A stretch of DNA of 64,000 bases from positions 62,001 to 126,000 of the forward strand of contig CAVYUQ010000008.1 of NCBI GenBank assembly GCA_963771715.1. Reading direction: 5' to 3'. A program made the position numbers and the translations under genes. This stretch comes from JACVRW01 sp963771715. GTDB taxonomy: Bacteria; Actinomycetota; Thermoleophilia; Solirubrobacterales; Thermoleophilaceae. Under the pieces are notes generated by a model. The model was not told the origin of the DNA. It did not search any database and saw only the letters and a program-made list of their open reading frames with translations. The stretch's first letter is position 1. The number at the start of each line of letters is the position of its first letter. Shown here one piece after another: positions 1-9,092 of this stretch.

Positions 1-773
1 TCGCGCGCCGCTGCGCCACCGCGATCGACAACGCGCGGCTCTACACCGAGCGCTCATACATCGCGCGCACGCTCCAGGAGAGCCTGCTGCCGATCGAGCT
101 GCCGGACATCCCGGGCGTGGAGGCCGCCGCGCGCTTCCGCCCCACCGGCGAGGGCAACGAGGTGGGCGGCGACTTCTACGACATGTTCGAAACGGGCAAC
201 CGCGGCTGGGCCGTGGTGATGGGCGACGTGTGCGGCAAGGGGCCCGACGCCGCTGCGGTGACCGCCCTGGCCCGCTACACGCTGCGGGCCGCCGCGATGC
301 GCGAACGGCTGCCGAGCCGCAGCCTCGCGGTGCTGAACGAGGCCCTCCTGCGGCAGCGCAACGACCGGCGTTTCTGCACCGTCGCCTACGCCTACATAGA
401 GAAGCTGGACCGCGGGGCCCGCGTTGGCCTGGCCTCCGGCGGGCACCCCCTCCCCCTTCTCCTGCGCGTGGACGGCAGCGTGGAGGCCGTCGGGGCGCCC
501 GGAACGCTGCTGGGCGTGGTCCCGGACCCGGATCTGGAGGACCGGGCTGTGACGCTCGAGCCCGGCGACGCGCTCGTCTTCTACACCGACGGCGTGATCG
601 AGAGCCGTGGCGACTCGCACATCGACGAGCGCCGGCTCGCCGAGCTGATCGGCACCTGCGCCGGCGCCGGGGCCGACGCCATAGCGGCCAAGGTCGAGGA
701 GGCCGCGGTGCTCTCCCAGGACGGGCGCCCGAGGGACGACATCGCCGTGCTGGTGCTGCGCATCGCCGAGTAA
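1..773 (+). CDS. SpoIIE-type PP2C phosphatase, 5' end outside window
   Basis: The reading frame is open from base 3 to a TAA at 771-773, so only the C-terminal part is present. It begins with the tail of a GAF-like sensor (AIDNARLYTERS), then a short helix (IARTLQESLLP) and the core of a PP2C/SpoIIE phosphatase. The metal-binding signature GGDFYD and the later MGDVCGKG, YTDGV and DDIAVLVLR motifs are all visible. Proteins of this kind remove phosphate from anti-anti-sigma factors and so control alternative sigma factors in the cytoplasm. An RsbW-like ATPase gene follows 71 bases downstream on the same strand, the usual partner class. The family is clear; the sensory domains upstream cannot be seen. 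Confidence 0.9.
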   Translation, partial: ARRCATAIDNARLYTERSYIARTLQESLLPIELPDIPGVEAAARFRPTGEGNEVGGDFYDMFETGNRGWAVVMGDVCGKGPDAAAVTALARYTLRAAAMRERLPSRSLAVLNEALLRQRNDRRFCTVAYAYIEKLDRGARVGLASGGHPLPLLLRVDGSVEAVGAPGTLLGVVPDPDLEDRAVTLEPGDALVFYTDGVIESRGDSHIDERRLAELIGTCAGAGADAIAAKVEEAAVLSQDGRPRDDIAVLVLRIAE

Positions 774-844
774 GGGGTCGTCCATTCGTTGGGATCCGGC
801 ATGCGGAGGGTTGGGCCTCGGCGCCACCCGGGTACACGGGCAGC

Positions 845-1255
845 ATGGCCACAGAAACGCGCAGGGGCGTGGAGCACGGTCAGGACGGGCTCAGCATGGC
901 ACTCGGGCGAACGCCGGAGGCGGCGGCATTGGCTCGCCGTGCGATCGGGGAGCTGCGTGCCGACCTCGACCCACCGCTGATGGAGACGCTACGGCTGCTC
1001 GTGACCGAGCTGGTCACGAACAGCGTGCGGCACACCGCAGCGGACTTCGTGACGCTTAAGGTCGCCGTCGGCAAGGGGTCCGTGCTCACCGAGGTGGCCG
1101 ACGCCGGTCCGGGCTTCGACGTCGAGTGCGTGGAGCAGGCTGGAGCCGACGACACCGGCTGGGGGCTGTTCCTGGTCCAGCGGCTCGCGAACACGTGGGG
1201 CGTGAAGCACGACGGACCGGCCAAGCGCGTCTGGTTCGAGCTGCGCCGCGCCTAG
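845..1255 (+). CDS. RsbW-like ATP-binding regulator (HATPase_c)
   Basis: A 136-residue protein starting at ATG 845. It has the small HATPase fold of RsbW/SpoIIAB serine kinases and anti-sigma factors. The N box is LLVTELVTNSVRH, the G1 box is VADAGPGFD and the G2 box is GWGLFLVQRLANTWGV. This is about the usual length for the single-domain family common in Actinobacteria. It lies just downstream of a SpoIIE phosphatase, which suggests a partner-switching module, but no anti-anti-sigma factor or sigma gene is adjacent. Its TAG stop overlaps the stop of the convergent DUF72 gene in the bases CTAG. Confidence 0.85.
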   Translation: MATETRRGVEHGQDGLSMALGRTPEAAALARRAIGELRADLDPPLMETLRLLVTELVTNSVRHTAADFVTLKVAVGKGSVLTEVADAGPGFDVECVEQAGADDTGWGLFLVQRLANTWGVKHDGPAKRVWFELRRA

Positions 1256-2139
1256 AGGCTGAGCTGCTGGCCCTCCGGCTCGGGGGGCGCCTGGCCCAGT
1301 AGCGATCGGAACCGCTGGGCGGCCGTCGGCGCATCGTCGCCGCGGTTGTTGTTGAAGGCCACGTGCACCTCCCCCGCCCGCTCGGCCATCTGCGTGGCCC
1401 TGCCGGCGATCTCCTCCAGCTCCTCGTCCGAGTACTGCCAGGCGAAGCGCTCGGCCACGGATTTGCCGGTGAGGTAGCCCTGCGTGTTGCGGCCGTGCGC
1501 GCGCAGGTAGGCCACGCGCGGGTTCGTGACCGCGTCGATCGGCGGCATGATCTGGAAGTTGTCGCCGGGCGGCGCGTCCACACCCACGAAGGACACGCCG
1601 CGGTCCGCGAACCAGTCGAGCGTGCGCTCGCGACGCTGGTCATCGACCCAGTTGCGATTGCGCAGCTCCACCGCCAAGCCGTGCGGCCCGAGGATCCCGA
1701 CAAGCTCGTCGAGCTCCTCGAGCTCGTGCTTCCTGGGCGAGAAGGCCGGAGTGAGCTGGAGCAGGTAGGTGCCGAACCGGTCGGCGTCCCGCAACGGCGC
1801 GGTCTCCTCGACGAGCCGCTCTGCGAGGGCGCGTTCAAGCTCGGGGGTGCCGTGGAGCTCGCGCAGGTCGGGCGGGAGCGACTCGGCCGGCGCCGAGTGG
1901 CGCGAGAGCGCCCGGTGGGCCTTCACGTCGAACGTGAAGCCCGGCGGCGTGACCTCGACCCACGAGTGGGCCGTGTTGCGGTCCGGAACCGCGTAGAAGC
2001 TCGAGTTGAGCTCGACCATGTCGAAGTGCTGCGCGTACCAGGGCAGCCGCTCCTTCGCGGGCAGCTTCGGCGGATACCACTCCTTGACGAAGCCTGGGTC
2101 CGCCCAGCTCGAGGTCCCGACTCGGATGCGTCCGGCCAT
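1252..2139 (-). CDS. DUF72 family protein (YecE-like TIM barrel)
   Basis: A 295-residue protein. The frame is open further upstream, but the conserved start MAGRIRVGTSSWADPGF is at ATG 2139. DUF72 hallmarks are GTSSW near the N-terminus, the VELNSSFYAVP segment, FDVKAHRALSRH, AVELRNRNWV and a late AFNNNRGDDAP segment. The family adopts a TIM-barrel fold and its biochemical role is still unknown, so no reaction is assigned. It is a single gene facing an RsbW-like gene at its 3' end, with the stops overlapping. At its 5' end it is divergent from an M50-like gene only 43 bases away, so the two probably share a promoter region. Confidence 0.88.
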   Translation of the reverse strand: MAGRIRVGTSSWADPGFVKEWYPPKLPAKERLPWYAQHFDMVELNSSFYAVPDRNTAHSWVEVTPPGFTFDVKAHRALSRHSAPAESLPPDLRELHGTPELERALAERLVEETAPLRDADRFGTYLLQLTPAFSPRKHELEELDELVGILGPHGLAVELRNRNWVDDQRRERTLDWFADRGVSFVGVDAPPGDNFQIMPPIDAVTNPRVAYLRAHGRNTQGYLTGKSVAERFAWQYSDEELEEIAGRATQMAERAGEVHVAFNNNRGDDAPTAAQRFRSLLGQAPPEPEGQQLSL

Positions 2140-2182
2140 GGCTTCCACGGTAAAGGTCTTGCAAGGGAGTGCCGATTGCTGA

Positions 2183-2784
2183 GTGGTGCCCGACGCGCTG
2201 GCCTTCATCCTGCTCAGCGTCGCGTGGGCCCCTGTCCTGGTGCTGCTGCACGAGGCGGCCCACGCGTTCGCCGCTCTGGCGCTGACCGACGGTGACGTGT
2301 CGATCAGTACGCGGGGCGCAGGGCTGCTGGGCGGCTCGGCGACCTACGAGCCCGCAAGCCTGCGGCACGCGCGCGACGAAGCGTGGATCGCGGCCGCGGG
2401 CCCCGCTGCGACGCTACTGATCGCCACGGTGCTCTGGTCCGCGTGCTTTCGGAAGCGGGTCCGATTCGCGGAGTCGGGGCGACCGTAGCGAGCGCACAGT
2501 TCGTGACGAGCGCGCTGCCGCTCCGCTACGGAGCTGGTCTCGGCGGGCCGTCGGACAGCGACGGGCGCGTGATCTGGCGAGTCCTCACGGGTGCCCCGCC
2601 GGGTGGGATCGAGCGCGAGCTGCGCCGGGCCGGGGAGCCACAACGGGCGATCCGGCCTGGATTCGCGGCGCCGCTCGTGCTCGTCGCGGTGCTCGGGCTC
2701 TTGGTCGATCCGGTCATCGTGCTGTGGCTGGCGGGCCTCTTCGGCGCGGCCGTCCTGTTGCAGCGAAGCGACACCCGCGGGTAG
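2183..2784 (+). pseudogene. M50-like site-2 membrane protease, frameshifted
   Basis: Two reading frames together form one protein. The first (2183-2488) has a membrane helix carrying the zinc motif HEAAH and then AAGPAATLLIATVLW, typical of the first half of M50/SpoIVFB-like proteases. The second (frame of 2383-2784) continues with SEAGPIRGVGATVASAQF, ALPLRYGAGLGGPSDSDGR and a closing pair of helices, matching the second half of the family, including the conserved SDGR region. The join lies at about 2435-2460 and needs a one-base change. It may be a real mutation or an assembly indel; five other genes here show the same kind of break. An M48 protease gene follows immediately, so the pair may act in membrane protein processing. 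Confidence 0.6.
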
Positions 2785-2793
2785 CGTGGCGTG

Positions 2794-3777
2794 ATGGAGC
2801 ACTTGGAAGGCGCGTGGAAGCTGGAGGGGATCTCGCCCCGCGCGTACCAGCACCCCGCCGACCGCGCGGCCACGGCGGCCCTTCAGAAGGTGCCCTACCT
2901 CGACCAGGTGGTGCGCAAGCTCGTGTCGCTCGGCTACGAGCGCGCGCTGCGTGCGGCGTCGCTCGGGTCGGCGGTGCGGCTGGGCCAGGACCAGCTGCCG
3001 GGCATCTGGGTCCTGCACCGCCAGGTCTTCCACAGCCTCGACATGGAGCGGGTGCCGGACCTCTACATGACCCAGTTCCCGCTGGCGAACGCCTACACGA
3101 TCGGCACCGACAAGCCGATCGTGCTGCTCAACTCCGAGCTGATCCGCATCCTCGACGACGACGGCCGCCGCGTCGTGCTGGCCCACGAGGCGGCGCACGT
3201 GCACTCGGACCATGTGCTCTACCGGACCGCGCTTCTGATCCTGCTCCAGATCGGCGCCTCGGCACGGCTGCCGCTTCTCGCCGGGCTGCCGCTGCTGGCC
3301 ATCCAGTACGCGCTCCTGGAATGGTTCCGTGCGGCGGAGCTGTCGTGCGACCGCGCCGCGGCCCTCGTGACGCGCGATCCGACGGCGGTCTGCCGCGCGC
3401 TGATGACGATCGCCGCCGGCGAGGCGGCTGAGGACCTGAATCTGGACGCGTTCATCGCGCAGGGGATGGACTACAGCGAGGGCGGCGGCGGGCTCGAGCG
3501 GCTGACCAAGCTGTTCCAGGACCTGCGGCTGACCCACCCGATGCCGGTGCGCCGCGTGCGGCTCCTGCTCGACTGGGTGCACGAGGGCGAGTACGACCGG
3601 ATCGTGCGCGGGGAGTACGTGCGCGTCGGCCAGGAGGGCTCGGCGCGGGAGGAGGCGGACGCCGCGAGCGCCTTCTATGGCGAGCGGATCTCGGCCGCCT
3701 TCCAGCAGGCCGGCTCGTCGATCTCCGAGGCCGGCCAGCAGTTCGGCGACTGGCTGAAGCGCAACCGCTCGGAGTAG
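2794..3777 (+). CDS. M48-family zinc metallopeptidase, membrane associated
   Basis: A 327-residue protein. I chose ATG 2794; GTG 2791 just before it is in the same frame. The HEAAH zinc signature lies at about residue 132. A hydrophobic hairpin follows (ALLILLQIGASARLPLLAG, then AIQYALLEWF), then the second glutamate ligand in AAELSCDRAA. This is the order seen in M48 (HtpX/Oma1-like) peptidases. The N-terminal half (AYTIGTDKPIVLLNSELI) is also typical of the actinobacterial subgroup. The C-terminal 60 residues are charged and amphipathic. It directly follows the M50-like gene and ends 1 base from the convergent dnaE2 stop. Confidence 0.87.
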   Translation: MEHLEGAWKLEGISPRAYQHPADRAATAALQKVPYLDQVVRKLVSLGYERALRAASLGSAVRLGQDQLPGIWVLHRQVFHSLDMERVPDLYMTQFPLANAYTIGTDKPIVLLNSELIRILDDDGRRVVLAHEAAHVHSDHVLYRTALLILLQIGASARLPLLAGLPLLAIQYALLEWFRAAELSCDRAAALVTRDPTAVCRALMTIAAGEAAEDLNLDAFIAQGMDYSEGGGGLERLTKLFQDLRLTHPMPVRRVRLLLDWVHEGEYDRIVRGEYVRVGQEGSAREEADAASAFYGERISAAFQQAGSSISEAGQQFGDWLKRNRSE

Positions 3778-3778
3778 C

Positions 3779-6700
3779 TCAGCCGCGCCTGCCGAAGCTG
3801 TGCGCCCGCGGCACGACTGCGCTGAGCTCGCCGGCGTCGCTCGACCACACGCGCCGCGGCTCGATGTGCGTCACCTGCGCGTTCGGCAGGTCCGGCCGGT
3901 CGAGGCGCTCGATCCGGTCCACGATCACGTTCGCGGTGCCGTCGCGGCGCTCGAGCCTCCCCGAGGCCAGCACCAGCGGCTCCGAGCGCACCGCCAGCCG
4001 GAAGCGGTCGTGGACTGGCGGGGAGATGATCAGGTTGATCGTGCCGAGCTCGTCCTCGAGCAGCATGAAGGTCACGCCCTTGGCGGTGGCGGGGCGCTGG
4101 CGTGCGATCACGAGGCCCGCCACGCGCACGCGCCGGCCGTGCGGGTGGGTCTCGAGGTCGGTGCTCGTGCTGAGGTCCGCGGGCAGCGCGGGCCGCATCA
4201 GCTCGAGCGGGTGCTCGCGCAGCGTCACGCCCGTTGAGCCGTAGTCGGCCAGCATGCGCTCCCAGGCACTCAGCGCGCGCAGGTCGGGCCCCTCCTGCGG
4301 CTCCAGCGGGAGGGCGAGCTGGGTGCCCTCCGGCACCTGGGTGCCCGGCACCGCCACTCCCAGCATCCAGAGCGCGCGGCGGCGTCTGCCCTGCTCGTGG
4401 CCCTCGACGAGCGCGTCGCAGGCCCCTGCCCACGCTAGCCGGCCGAGCGTCTCGGCGGAGGCGCCGGAGCGCCCGGCGAGGTCGCCGAGCGAGCGCCAGC
4501 CGACCCCGCGCTCGGCCACCATCGCGCGCACCTCGGCCTCCTTCACGCCGGTCACGTAGCCGAGGCCGATTCGCACCGAGCCGTTCTCCACGCGGCATTC
4601 CGCCCCGCTCCTGACCACGCAGGGCGGCAGCACCTCCACCCCGTGCCGCTGGGCCTCGTGCACGAGCGCGTCCGGCGGGTAGAAGCCCATCGGCTGCTCG
4701 TTCAGGAGCGCACACAGGAACTCCGGGTGGTAGTGCACCCGCAGCCAGGTGGACTGGTAGGCGAGCAGCCCGAAGGCAGCCGAGTGCGCCTTGGGGAAGC
4801 CGAAGCCGGAGAAGCCGACGATCTGGGTCCAGACCGTCGTGGCGGTCTCGCGCGTGGCCCCGCGCTCGGCCGCCCCGGACAGGAACTTCTCCTCGTAGGC
4901 GCGGATCGCCGCCTCCGAGCGGCGCCGGCTCATCGCGCGCCGCAGGCCCTCCGCCTCGCCCGCGCTGAAGCCGGCGAAGGCCATCGCCACCTCGAGCACC
5001 TGGTCCTGGAAGACGATCGTGCCGAGCGTGTCGCGCAACACCGGCTCGAGCGAGGGGTGCTCGTAGGGCACCTCGAAGTTCGGGTCGGCGCGCAGCGCCT
5101 TGCGGTGCTCGATGTAGGGGTGCACCGCCCCGCCGATGATCGGCCCTGGCCGCACGAGGGCCACCTGCACGGTGAGGTCGTCGAGCGTCTCTGGCCGCGT
5201 CCGCTTCAGCATCTGCATCTGCGCGCGCGACTCGATCTGGAACACGCCGGTGGTCTCCGCCTCCTGGATGCGGGCGTAGACCTCCCTGTCGTCGTAGGGA
5301 ATCCTCGAGAGGTCGATCCTCTCTCCCCGCACGCGCGCGATCTCGTCGATGCAGCGCTCGACCGCCGACAGCATCCCCAGCCCGAGCAGGTCGATCTTCA
5401 GGAAGCCCGCGTCGCCGCAGGAGTCCTTGTCCCACTGCACCATCTGGCGCCCCTCCATGGAGGCGGGCTGGACCGGGCAGAGGTCGATCAGCGGCTGGGT
5501 CGCGATCACCATCCCGCCCGGGTGCTGCGACTGGTGGCGCGGCAATCCCCACGCGTCGTGGGCGAGCTTGACGAGCGCGTCCCAGCGCGGCGAGCCGCCG
5601 CGCGGTACCTCGTCAGTAATGTCATTTCGGTCCTTCCAGGGGTCCACCTGGCGCGCCAGCCGCTCGATCTCGCCCGGCGGCAGCCCGAGCGCCTTGGCGA
5701 AGTCGCGCACCGCCGAGCGCACCTGGAAGGTCGAGAAGGCCGCCACGAGCGCGCAGCGGTCGCGGCCGTAGCGGTCGTGCACTCGCGGGATCAGCACGTC
5801 GCGGATGTCGCGCGGGAAGTCGAGGTCGATGTCCGGCAGCGCCGTCAGCTCCTCGTTCAGGAAGCGGCCGAGCAGCAGCTCGTTGGCGATCGGGTCCACG
5901 TGCGAGAGCCCGGTGAGGTAGCAGACGACCGACGACACACTCGACCCGCGCCCGCGGCCCGGCGGCAGCAGGCGGCGCGCCGACTCCGGCCCGCGCACCT
6001 CCGCGGCCACCTCACGGGCGAGCTCGAGCATGTCGCGGTGGAGCAGGAAGAAGCCGGACAGCCCCAGGTGGCGGATCACACGCAGCTCCTCGTCCAGCCG
6101 GGCGGCGGCCTCGCTGCTGCGCCCGTAGCGCTCCTCGAAGCGGTCGCGGCAGAGGGCGGCGAGCTTGTCGTCCGCGTCCGGGTCCTCCGAGCCGGGGTAG
6201 CGGTAGCCGAGGTCCTCGGTGAGGTCGAAGCGCAGGCGCTCGGCGAGGCGCCCGCTCTCCTCCACCGCGCCCCGGTGCTCCCGGAAGCGCTCCGCCATCC
6301 GCTCGGGCGGGGCGAGCACATGCGAGGAGTTGCCGCGCCGGCTGGGCTCGGTCTCGTCGAGCGTCTTGCCGAGCCGCACCGCCACCATCGCGTCCTGGAG
6401 CGCGATCCGGTCGCGCGCGTGCACGTGGACGTTCCCTGTGGCGACGGTGGGCACCCCGAGCCGCTCGGCCAGCTCCGCGAGCAGCCTGTTGCGGCGGCGG
6501 TCGTGGCGCCAGAAGGGGCGCTGGAGCTCGATCCGGAAGCGCTCGGGGCCGAAGATCCGCAGCAGCCGGCGCGCCTCCGCCGCTGCCTCGGCGTGGCGGC
6601 CGGCCTCCACGCGCGAGGCCACCGCGCCGTCGCGCGCGCATCCCGATAGGCACACGAGCCCGGCGGCGAGCGGCTCGACGTCGTCGAGCGAGATGTGCGG

Positions 6701-7060
6701 CTCCCCGTCGAGCGGGTCCTGGCGGCGGCCGGCCTCCGTCCAGCCCTCGCGCGCCCAGCGACGGGTGTGCCAGTGCGAGGCGGTGAGCAGGCGGCAGAGG
6801 TTCGTGTAGCCCTCGCGCGTCTCACACAGGAGCGTGAGATGGGTGCCGTCGTCGAGCGTGACCTCCGCGCCCGTGATCGGCCGCACCCCGAGCGGCTTGA
6901 GCGCGTGCGCCATCTCCATGGCGCCGTGGAGCCCGTCGTGGTCGGTCAGCGCGAGGGCGCCGTGGCCCTGCTCAGCCGCGGTCCCCGCCAGCTCGGCCGG
7001 ATGAGACGCCCCGTCGAGGAACGAGTAGGCCGAGTGGCAGTGGAGCTCGACATATGACAC
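3779..7060 (-). CDS. dnaE2: Error-prone DNA polymerase DnaE2 (ImuC)
   Basis: A C-family DNA polymerase of about 1093 residues. It replaces the replicase at damaged sites during SOS translesion synthesis together with ImuB. The N-terminal PHP domain is plain (YVELHCHSAYSFLDGAS, ALTDHDGL), the palm carries the PDIDLDFP catalytic aspartates, and the C-terminal OB domain is present. The frame is open to TTG 7078, but DnaE2 proteins normally start MSYVELHCHS, which corresponds to GTG 7060. A perfect LexA box occupies the 12 bases directly upstream of that GTG, so the message may be leaderless. The partner imuB is 2 kb away rather than adjacent. The gene is intact with no frameshift. Confidence 0.95.
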   Translation of the reverse strand: MSYVELHCHSAYSFLDGASHPAELAGTAAEQGHGALALTDHDGLHGAMEMAHALKPLGVRPITGAEVTLDDGTHLTLLCETREGYTNLCRLLTASHWHTRRWAREGWTEAGRRQDPLDGEPHISLDDVEPLAAGLVCLSGCARDGAVASRVEAGRHAEAAAEARRLLRIFGPERFRIELQRPFWRHDRRRNRLLAELAERLGVPTVATGNVHVHARDRIALQDAMVAVRLGKTLDETEPSRRGNSSHVLAPPERMAERFREHRGAVEESGRLAERLRFDLTEDLGYRYPGSEDPDADDKLAALCRDRFEERYGRSSEAAARLDEELRVIRHLGLSGFFLLHRDMLELAREVAAEVRGPESARRLLPPGRGRGSSVSSVVCYLTGLSHVDPIANELLLGRFLNEELTALPDIDLDFPRDIRDVLIPRVHDRYGRDRCALVAAFSTFQVRSAVRDFAKALGLPPGEIERLARQVDPWKDRNDITDEVPRGGSPRWDALVKLAHDAWGLPRHQSQHPGGMVIATQPLIDLCPVQPASMEGRQMVQWDKDSCGDAGFLKIDLLGLGMLSAVERCIDEIARVRGERIDLSRIPYDDREVYARIQEAETTGVFQIESRAQMQMLKRTRPETLDDLTVQVALVRPGPIIGGAVHPYIEHRKALRADPNFEVPYEHPSLEPVLRDTLGTIVFQDQVLEVAMAFAGFSAGEAEGLRRAMSRRRSEAAIRAYEEKFLSGAAERGATRETATTVWTQIVGFSGFGFPKAHSAAFGLLAYQSTWLRVHYHPEFLCALLNEQPMGFYPPDALVHEAQRHGVEVLPPCVVRSGAECRVENGSVRIGLGYVTGVKEAEVRAMVAERGVGWRSLGDLAGRSGASAETLGRLAWAGACDALVEGHEQGRRRRALWMLGVAVPGTQVPEGTQLALPLEPQEGPDLRALSAWERMLADYGSTGVTLREHPLELMRPALPADLSTSTDLETHPHGRRVRVAGLVIARQRPATAKGVTFMLLEDELGTINLIISPPVHDRFRLAVRSEPLVLASGRLERRDGTANVIVDRIERLDRPDLPNAQVTHIEPRRVWSSDAGELSAVVPRAHSFGRRG

Positions 7061-7072
7061 GAACACATGTTC
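7061..7072 (-). promoter_or_regulatory. LexA (SOS) box in front of dnaE2
   Basis: GAACACATGTTC on the plus strand is a perfect 12-base palindrome of the actinobacterial/Firmicute form GAAC-N4-GTTC. It abuts the likely GTG start of dnaE2. The same 12 bases plus the flanking C and G recur in front of imuB, which argues for co-regulation by LexA. Confidence 0.88.
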
Positions 7073-7092
7073 GCACAACCCTCAACCAACCT

Positions 7093-7111
7093 AAAGGGGG
7101 TCTGACCCTTT
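7093..7111. terminator. Small hairpin between the GGDEF gene and dnaE2
   Basis: AAAGGG and CCCTTT are separated by 7 bases, giving a 6-bp stem just after the stop of the GGDEF gene on the minus strand. There is no clear T-run, so this is only a weak terminator candidate. Confidence 0.3.
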
Positions 7112-7117
7112 AAGCGG

Positions 7118-8701
7118 TCAGGCGACGATTTCGCGGCGGCGGCGCTTTGACTCGTAGAGGACCGCGTCCGCCCGTGCCACGAGCCGGTCCGCGCTCTCCC
7201 CCGGCTCGTAGATCGCCAGGCCGAAGCTCGCCTCGATCGTCGCGATCGGCGGGCGCGCGGCGCGCGAGACCGCGTGCTGGAGGCGCATGGCCACGCGCTC
7301 GGCGTCGAGCTGGGACGCGCCGGCCAGCACCACGGCGAACTCGTCTCCCCCGAGGCGGTAGGCGTCGTCGCGGCGGAGGCCGGTGCGCAGGGCGTCCGCC
7401 AGCAGCCGCAGGGCGAGGTCGCCGGCCTCGTGGCCGAGCGAGTCGTTCACCTTCTTCAGGTTGTCCATGTCGCAGAGGATCAGCGCGAACGATGCGTCCG
7501 CGTGCGCGGCCTCGCGCGCCAGCCGCGCGCGGAACGCGCGCCGGTTCAGCACGCCGGTGAGCGCGTCATGGGTGGCCTCGTGGCGGAGCTTCAGCGCCTG
7601 GTCGGCGGACTGGAGGGCGGCCACCGCCTGGTTGGCGAACAGGCGCAGCGCCTGGAGGCGAGCCTGGGTCGGCAGCAGCCGGTCGCGCGGGTCGTCCACC
7701 CAGATCAGGCCGAGCGTGCGGCCCTGCGGCTCGGCCAGGGGCACGAGCAGCCAGTGGCGCGACCATGCGTGCGGCCCGCGGCCGTTCAACTCCGAGCGGT
7801 AGTCCACCTGGTGGCGCCCCAGCCGCTCCTCGGCCACCTCGGTCGGGACCAGGTAGCAGCCCGCCACCTCGAACTCGTCTGTGAACAGAGGCGAGAGCGT
7901 CTCGAGCGAGATGCCGTGGTTCACGGCATCCGACTCCATGTCCCAGCCGCTCGCCGCGTACGGCGTGAGCGGGGCCGCCCTCGTGGGCGCAAGCTCGATC
8001 ACAACCTTGTCGAAGCCGAGCGCGTCGCGGATCCCGTCGCAGACGGCCTGGAGGATCTCGTCCGGCTCCTCGGCCTCCGCGAGGCGCGCCGAGACCTCCA
8101 GGATGCCCTCGAGCATGCGCTGGTGCTGGGCGTCGTTGGCGGTGTCCTGCGCGATCCGCAGCGCGAGCGCCGCGTGCCGGGAGATGGCCACGAGGGCGTC
8201 GAGCTCCTCGTCGGTGGGCCGGCGCCCGGTGTCGGGCTCGTCGACCGAGATCACGCCGATCAGCAGGCCCTTGGGGTCGCGCAGCGGAACGAACAGGGCG
8301 TCCTCGGCGGTCCAGGCGTCCGGTTCCTCGCTGGCGGTGATGGAGGGCACGTAGCTCTCCACGCCGAGACCGTCCCAGTCGAACTCGCCGCCGGGCACGA
8401 AGTAGGCGCCGCGGCGCCGGAAGCGCTCGTCGAGCAGCGGCACCCAGGTCTCGCGAGGGGAGCTCTTGCCCACCAGCTGGGAGACCGACTCCTCCGATCC
8501 CACCGCGGCCGAGGTGAGCATGTCGTCGAAGGCCGGCCGGTACACGTTCACGACCACGGCGCGGTAGCCGAGCAGGTCGGCGATCGTGCGGCAGACGTCC
8601 TCCAGGACGTCCTCTAGGTCCCTCTGGTCACGCACATCCGCGGTGCGCTCGAACATCGTGCCGAGGCGCGCGATCATCGGAAGCTTGCCGGCACGCATCA
8701 T
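7118..8701 (-). CDS. GAF-GAF-GGDEF diguanylate cyclase
   Basis: A 527-residue cytoplasmic protein. The frame extends upstream, but ATG 8701 has a GGAGAG ribosome site about 8 bases ahead, so I start there. Two GAF-like sensor domains (about residues 15-190 and 205-370; note VVVNVYRP, FVPLRDPKGLLIGVISVDEP and LLVPLAEPQGRTLGLIWVDDP) are followed by a GGDEF domain. Its active site LGGDEFAV is at about residues 450-457, with CDMDNLKKVND upstream, so c-di-GMP synthesis is likely. An RxxD inhibition site at the usual spacing is not evident. The gene sits between imuB-DUF6504 and dnaE2, all on the same strand. The window also holds a c-di-GMP riboswitch and an HD-GYP protein. Confidence 0.88.
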   Translation of the reverse strand: MMRAGKLPMIARLGTMFERTADVRDQRDLEDVLEDVCRTIADLLGYRAVVVNVYRPAFDDMLTSAAVGSEESVSQLVGKSSPRETWVPLLDERFRRRGAYFVPGGEFDWDGLGVESYVPSITASEEPDAWTAEDALFVPLRDPKGLLIGVISVDEPDTGRRPTDEELDALVAISRHAALALRIAQDTANDAQHQRMLEGILEVSARLAEAEEPDEILQAVCDGIRDALGFDKVVIELAPTRAAPLTPYAASGWDMESDAVNHGISLETLSPLFTDEFEVAGCYLVPTEVAEERLGRHQVDYRSELNGRGPHAWSRHWLLVPLAEPQGRTLGLIWVDDPRDRLLPTQARLQALRLFANQAVAALQSADQALKLRHEATHDALTGVLNRRAFRARLAREAAHADASFALILCDMDNLKKVNDSLGHEAGDLALRLLADALRTGLRRDDAYRLGGDEFAVVLAGASQLDAERVAMRLQHAVSRAARPPIATIEASFGLAIYEPGESADRLVARADAVLYESKRRRREIVA

Positions 8702-8831
8702 GCGTGGCTCTCCGGCACCCGGGGGCTGGTGAGGGGGGTCACTCAGGTTTTGTATCGGCGTGAGCCGCCACCAGCTGAAGTCCAAATTTCACGGGTTCCG
8801 GGGTCGAATTGCTCGCAAAGTGCGGGCTCTG

Positions 8832-9092
8832 TCAGGAACGCTGGAGGAACCAGCCCCCGCCGACGAGGTCGCGGAACACCACGACGTTTCGCCCGTCCAG
8901 GAGCACCACCTCGAAATAGCGCCGCCGCAGCGGGCGCCCGGTCCACCAGCGATCCTCCACGACCCACTCTTCGCGCACGCAGTCCACCTCCCTCCCGGCG
9001 ATGTTGCGCGGCGAGCCGCCGTCGCCCTGGATCACGGAGGTGGGCTTGGGCGTGCCGAGCCGGCGTGTCCGCCTGCGCTCGTCCGGCGTCAC
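8832..9092 (-). CDS. DUF6504 family protein, coupled to imuB
   Basis: An 86-residue protein starting at GTG 9092, which overlaps the imuB stop by 4 bases (GTGA). The C-terminal half (WWTGRPLRRRYFEVVLLDGR followed by VVVFRDL) matches small actinobacterial DUF6504 proteins that are typically encoded directly after ImuB-type polymerases. Function is unknown; the coupling suggests it is made with ImuB in the SOS response. No catalytic motif is visible. Confidence 0.75.
   Translation of the reverse strand: MTPDERRRTRRLGTPKPTSVIQGDGGSPRNIAGREVDCVREEWVVEDRWWTGRPLRRRYFEVVLLDGRNVVVFRDLVGGGWFLQRS

Noticed and set aside
2183..2784. Programmed frameshifting in the M50-like gene
   Set aside because: No slippery heptamer or downstream stimulatory structure was evident at the join, and five other genes show the same one-base break.
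4643..6649. 668-codon open frame on the strand opposite dnaE2
   Set aside because: High GC makes long shadow frames common. The translation is Arg/His/Leu-rich with no domain, and dnaE2 is unmistakable on the other strand.
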